Positions 52,664 to 54,453 of a DNA stretch of 54,453 bases are shown here, in pieces (position 1 is the first letter of the stretch; every line of letters starts with the position of its first letter). The notes beneath the pieces were generated by a model, which saw only the letters and a list, made by a program, of their open reading frames with translations, was not told where the DNA came from and did not search any database. The DNA comes from Leptospira meyeri (GTDB taxonomy: Bacteria; Spirochaetota; Leptospiria; Leptospirales; Leptospiraceae), in NCBI RefSeq assembly GCF_004368965.1, contig NZ_SORO01000005.1:1-54453 (forward strand), written 5' to 3'. A program made the translations under genes and the position numbers.

Positions 52664-53860
52664 ATGGCTTGGAAGGTGACAAACGTGTTTTAAGAGAGAA
52701 TGAAATTTGTTGTCGCGTGGAAACGTGGAGGCTGGTCTCTCACAGACCTTTGCCATGAATTCAATATTAGTCGGGTCACTGGCTATAAATACTTAGAACA
52801 GTATGAGCTATATGGTCTTGATGGTTTAAAAGACAAAAGTAGAAAACCCAAACGGCACCCACACCAAACCCGAAAGAAGATCATAGAACTAATCTTACAG
52901 GAAAGGAAAGAACATCCGAGATGGGGAGCAAGGAAACTTTTGGCTTCTTTATCCGCTAGACTTCATATGATAAAGAAGTGGCCTCATCCAAGCACTGTCG
53001 GTCGCATTCTTAAAAATCACAACCTAATCAAAGCCCCAAAACGAAGGATCCGAAGGGAAAGTATCGAACAACCGTTTTCTCATGCACTTGGTCCCAATGA
53101 TATTTGGTGCGCGGATTTTAAGGGTCATTTCACTGTTGGGAATGGAGAAAGATGGACTCCGTTAACCGTAACTGATGCATATAGTCGTTTTTTACTTTGT
53201 TGTGAGATTGTTGTTAAGGCGGATACAGCCAATGTAATCAATGAATTTACGAAGTTATTTACTCAATATGGAATGCCTCTTGCCATCCGAACGGACAATG
53301 GAACTCCGTTTGCATCCAATGCACTTGCTGGACTCAGTAAACTTTCTGTTTGGTAGATCAAACTTGGAATTAAATTGGAGCGAATCGAGCCCGGGAAACC
53401 ACAGCAGAATGGTAGGCATGAACGAATGCATAAAACGTTAAAAGAAGAAACTGCGTTGCCACCAAGATCGAGTTTAGATGCCCAACAGAAAGCATTTCGG
53501 GAGTTTCAAAAGGAGTTCAACTATCTGAGACCCCATGAAGGAATCCAGAATTCATTTCCAGCGAAGCATTATCAGAAGTCCAAACGAAAGTTTCCCAAAA
53601 GGATCGTTAAAGGTTCTTATCCAACAAACATCATGATTGGTGAAGTGAATGATATTGGAAATCTACATTTTGAAGGACATCGGATCTTTTTATCTTCCGC
53701 TCTTGCATTAGAGGAAGTTGGTCTGGAAGAGATCTCTTATAGACATGTGAAGATTCATTTTTATGGAGTCAGTCTTGGAGTAATCGACTTATACACCGGA
53801 AAATTGTTTCAATTTAAAAACCCAATGCCATCCTCATTAACGTCTGAATCAGGATTTTGA
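52664..53860 (+). pseudogene. IS481-family transposase, second copy with two in-frame stops
   Basis: This copy has the same length and layout as the intact one (398 versus 400 codons), including the HTH (FNISRVTGYKYLEQYELYGLDGLKDK), DFKGHFTVGNG, RTDNGTPF and GRHERMHKTLKEE. It carries two stops in the same frame: TAA at codon 10 (52691-52693) and TAG at 53354-53356, where the intact copy has TGG (SVW-W-LK). No frameshift is present. An internal ATG at 52700 after the first stop could start translation but would end at the second. It is therefore most likely inactive. It lies in the same orientation as the intact copy, with about 100 bp between. Confidence 0.85.
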
Positions 53861-54004
53861 TGCACCTTTTTGTAAAGTATGTATTAAGACAAAACTGTAA
53901 AGGATGTACGAGTACAGTCACAACAGGTATGGATAGGTCAGATAGGTAACAAAAGAGACAACTCACATAGGTAACACCTAAAATGAGTATCGGAGGACAA
54001 TCCG

Positions 54005-54453
54005 ATGCCTTGGAAGGAAACCAAAGTGATAGAAGAAAGAATCAAGTTTATAGCAGCTGTTAAAAGTGGCAAATGGTGTTTTGCTGATCTTTGTAGAGAC
54101 TTCAACATCTCAAGAAAAACTGGATATAAGTATTTAAAGAACTACGAGTCGGAAGGAATCGATGGACTCAAAGATAAATCCAGAAAACGAATCAGTCAAT
54201 CCAATGAAACTCCTGAAAAAATTGTTCGACTGATTGTAGATTTACGAGAAGAACATCCATCTTGGGGACCTAAGAAACTTCGGCCCATATTAAAAGCACG
54301 ATTCCACAGACTAAAACACATTCCCAGTGAAACAACAATTGGTAATATCCTAAGGAAAAAAGGACTTATCAAACCAAAGAAGAAACGACCGAGAGTTCCA
54401 CAATCTCTCTTTCCATTTTCTGATGTTGTTGCTCCTAATGATGTTTGGTGTGT
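54005..54453 (+). CDS. IS481-family transposase, N-terminal part (continues at base 1)
   Basis: From the ATG at 54005 (RBS GGAGGAC) the frame reads MPWKETKVIEERIKFIAAVK, a helix-turn-helix (FADLCRDFNISRKTGYKYLKNYE), a basic region (LKDKSRKRIS) and SWGPKKLRPILKAR, then enters the 95-bp overlap at codon 119. Joined to base 1 the frame stays open to 849, giving 400 aa with the DDE core. The DNA-binding N-terminus recognises the element's inverted repeats. It could only be shown complete by treating the molecule as circular. Confidence 0.88.
   Translation, partial: MPWKETKVIEERIKFIAAVKSGKWCFADLCRDFNISRKTGYKYLKNYESEGIDGLKDKSRKRISQSNETPEKIVRLIVDLREEHPSWGPKKLRPILKARFHRLKHIPSETTIGNILRKKGLIKPKKKRPRVPQSLFPFSDVVAPNDVWC
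54359..54453. repeat. Terminal direct repeat, right copy (circular overlap)
   Basis: Identical to bases 1-95. It lies inside the transposase coding sequence and continues without a break into the sequence that follows base 95. Confidence 0.9.

Larger units (their letters stand above)
53964..54453 (+). mobile_element. IS481-like element, left part (continues at 1-869)
   Basis: The left inverted repeat (CACATAGGTAACAC, 53964-53977) and the transposase start lie here; the right repeat is at 856-869 after circular joining. The resulting element is about 1.36 kb, a normal size for IS481. It separates the broken second copy from the hip locus on the circle. Confidence 0.7.

Noticed and set aside
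53356..53375. Programmed frameshift between the two halves of the second transposase
   Set aside because: Both halves are in the same frame; they are separated by a TGG-to-TAG nonsense change, not a shift.

Overview
The window looks like a complete circular accessory replicon (plasmid or plasmid-like prophage) of about 54,358 bp from an AT-rich spirochaete, most likely Leptospira. The first 95 bases are repeated exactly as the last 95, and joining the ends restores one uninterrupted IS481-type transposase reading frame. The Leptospira assignment is inference from composition, short spirochaete-style lipoboxes, flagellar switch proteins and the plasmid-type parAB and hip modules; no database search was possible.

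Layout. 53964 through the junction to 869 is an intact IS481-like element; a second, broken copy lies at 52664-53860. 1134-2597 is a tripartite HipB/HipS/HipT toxin-antitoxin locus with palindromic operators. 2830-4683 holds a small HTH protein and an HUH-type endonuclease candidate, with a long perfect palindrome between them. 4831-9656 is a tight six-gene operon, the most striking item here: reduced FliM, FliN and FliG homologues (flagellar switch or C-ring proteins), a small unknown protein, a PPP-type metallophosphoesterase (frameshifted) and a tandem AAA+ ATPase. 9972-13962 has a membrane protein, a DUF4143-type ATPase, a classical HipBA pair and a winged-helix protein. 14307-18009 is a partly decayed block of lipoproteins, a broken cysteine-peptidase-like gene and a histone-deacetylase-fold hydrolase.

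18155-18237 carries four palindromic repeats at exactly 23-bp spacing, a candidate iteron origin or operator, followed by a WYL-domain protein, a two-TM protein, an ADP-ribosylglycohydrolase and a RecB-like/DUF2779 protein. 25971-27562 is parB-parA with two copies of a palindrome that could be parS. 27746-30364 holds small secreted proteins and a second winged-helix protein. 31184-52417 is a metal (copper/silver type) resistance island. It has an RND tripartite pump (outer-membrane factor, adaptor, pump), a methyltransferase, small exported proteins, a class III cyclase, a second adaptor plus RND pump, a P2A-type P-type ATPase and a P1B-type Cu+/Ag+ ATPase.

How the parts fit. ParAB, the two hip systems and perhaps the HUH protein and iterons would maintain the replicon. 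The metal island would be the selectable cargo: RND pumps clear the periplasm and P-type ATPases clear the cytoplasm. The FliM/FliN/FliG-AAA-phosphoesterase operon has no basal-body, export or stator genes beside it. It must therefore either dock onto the host flagellar motor or form an independent C-ring-like assembly; which one cannot be told from sequence.
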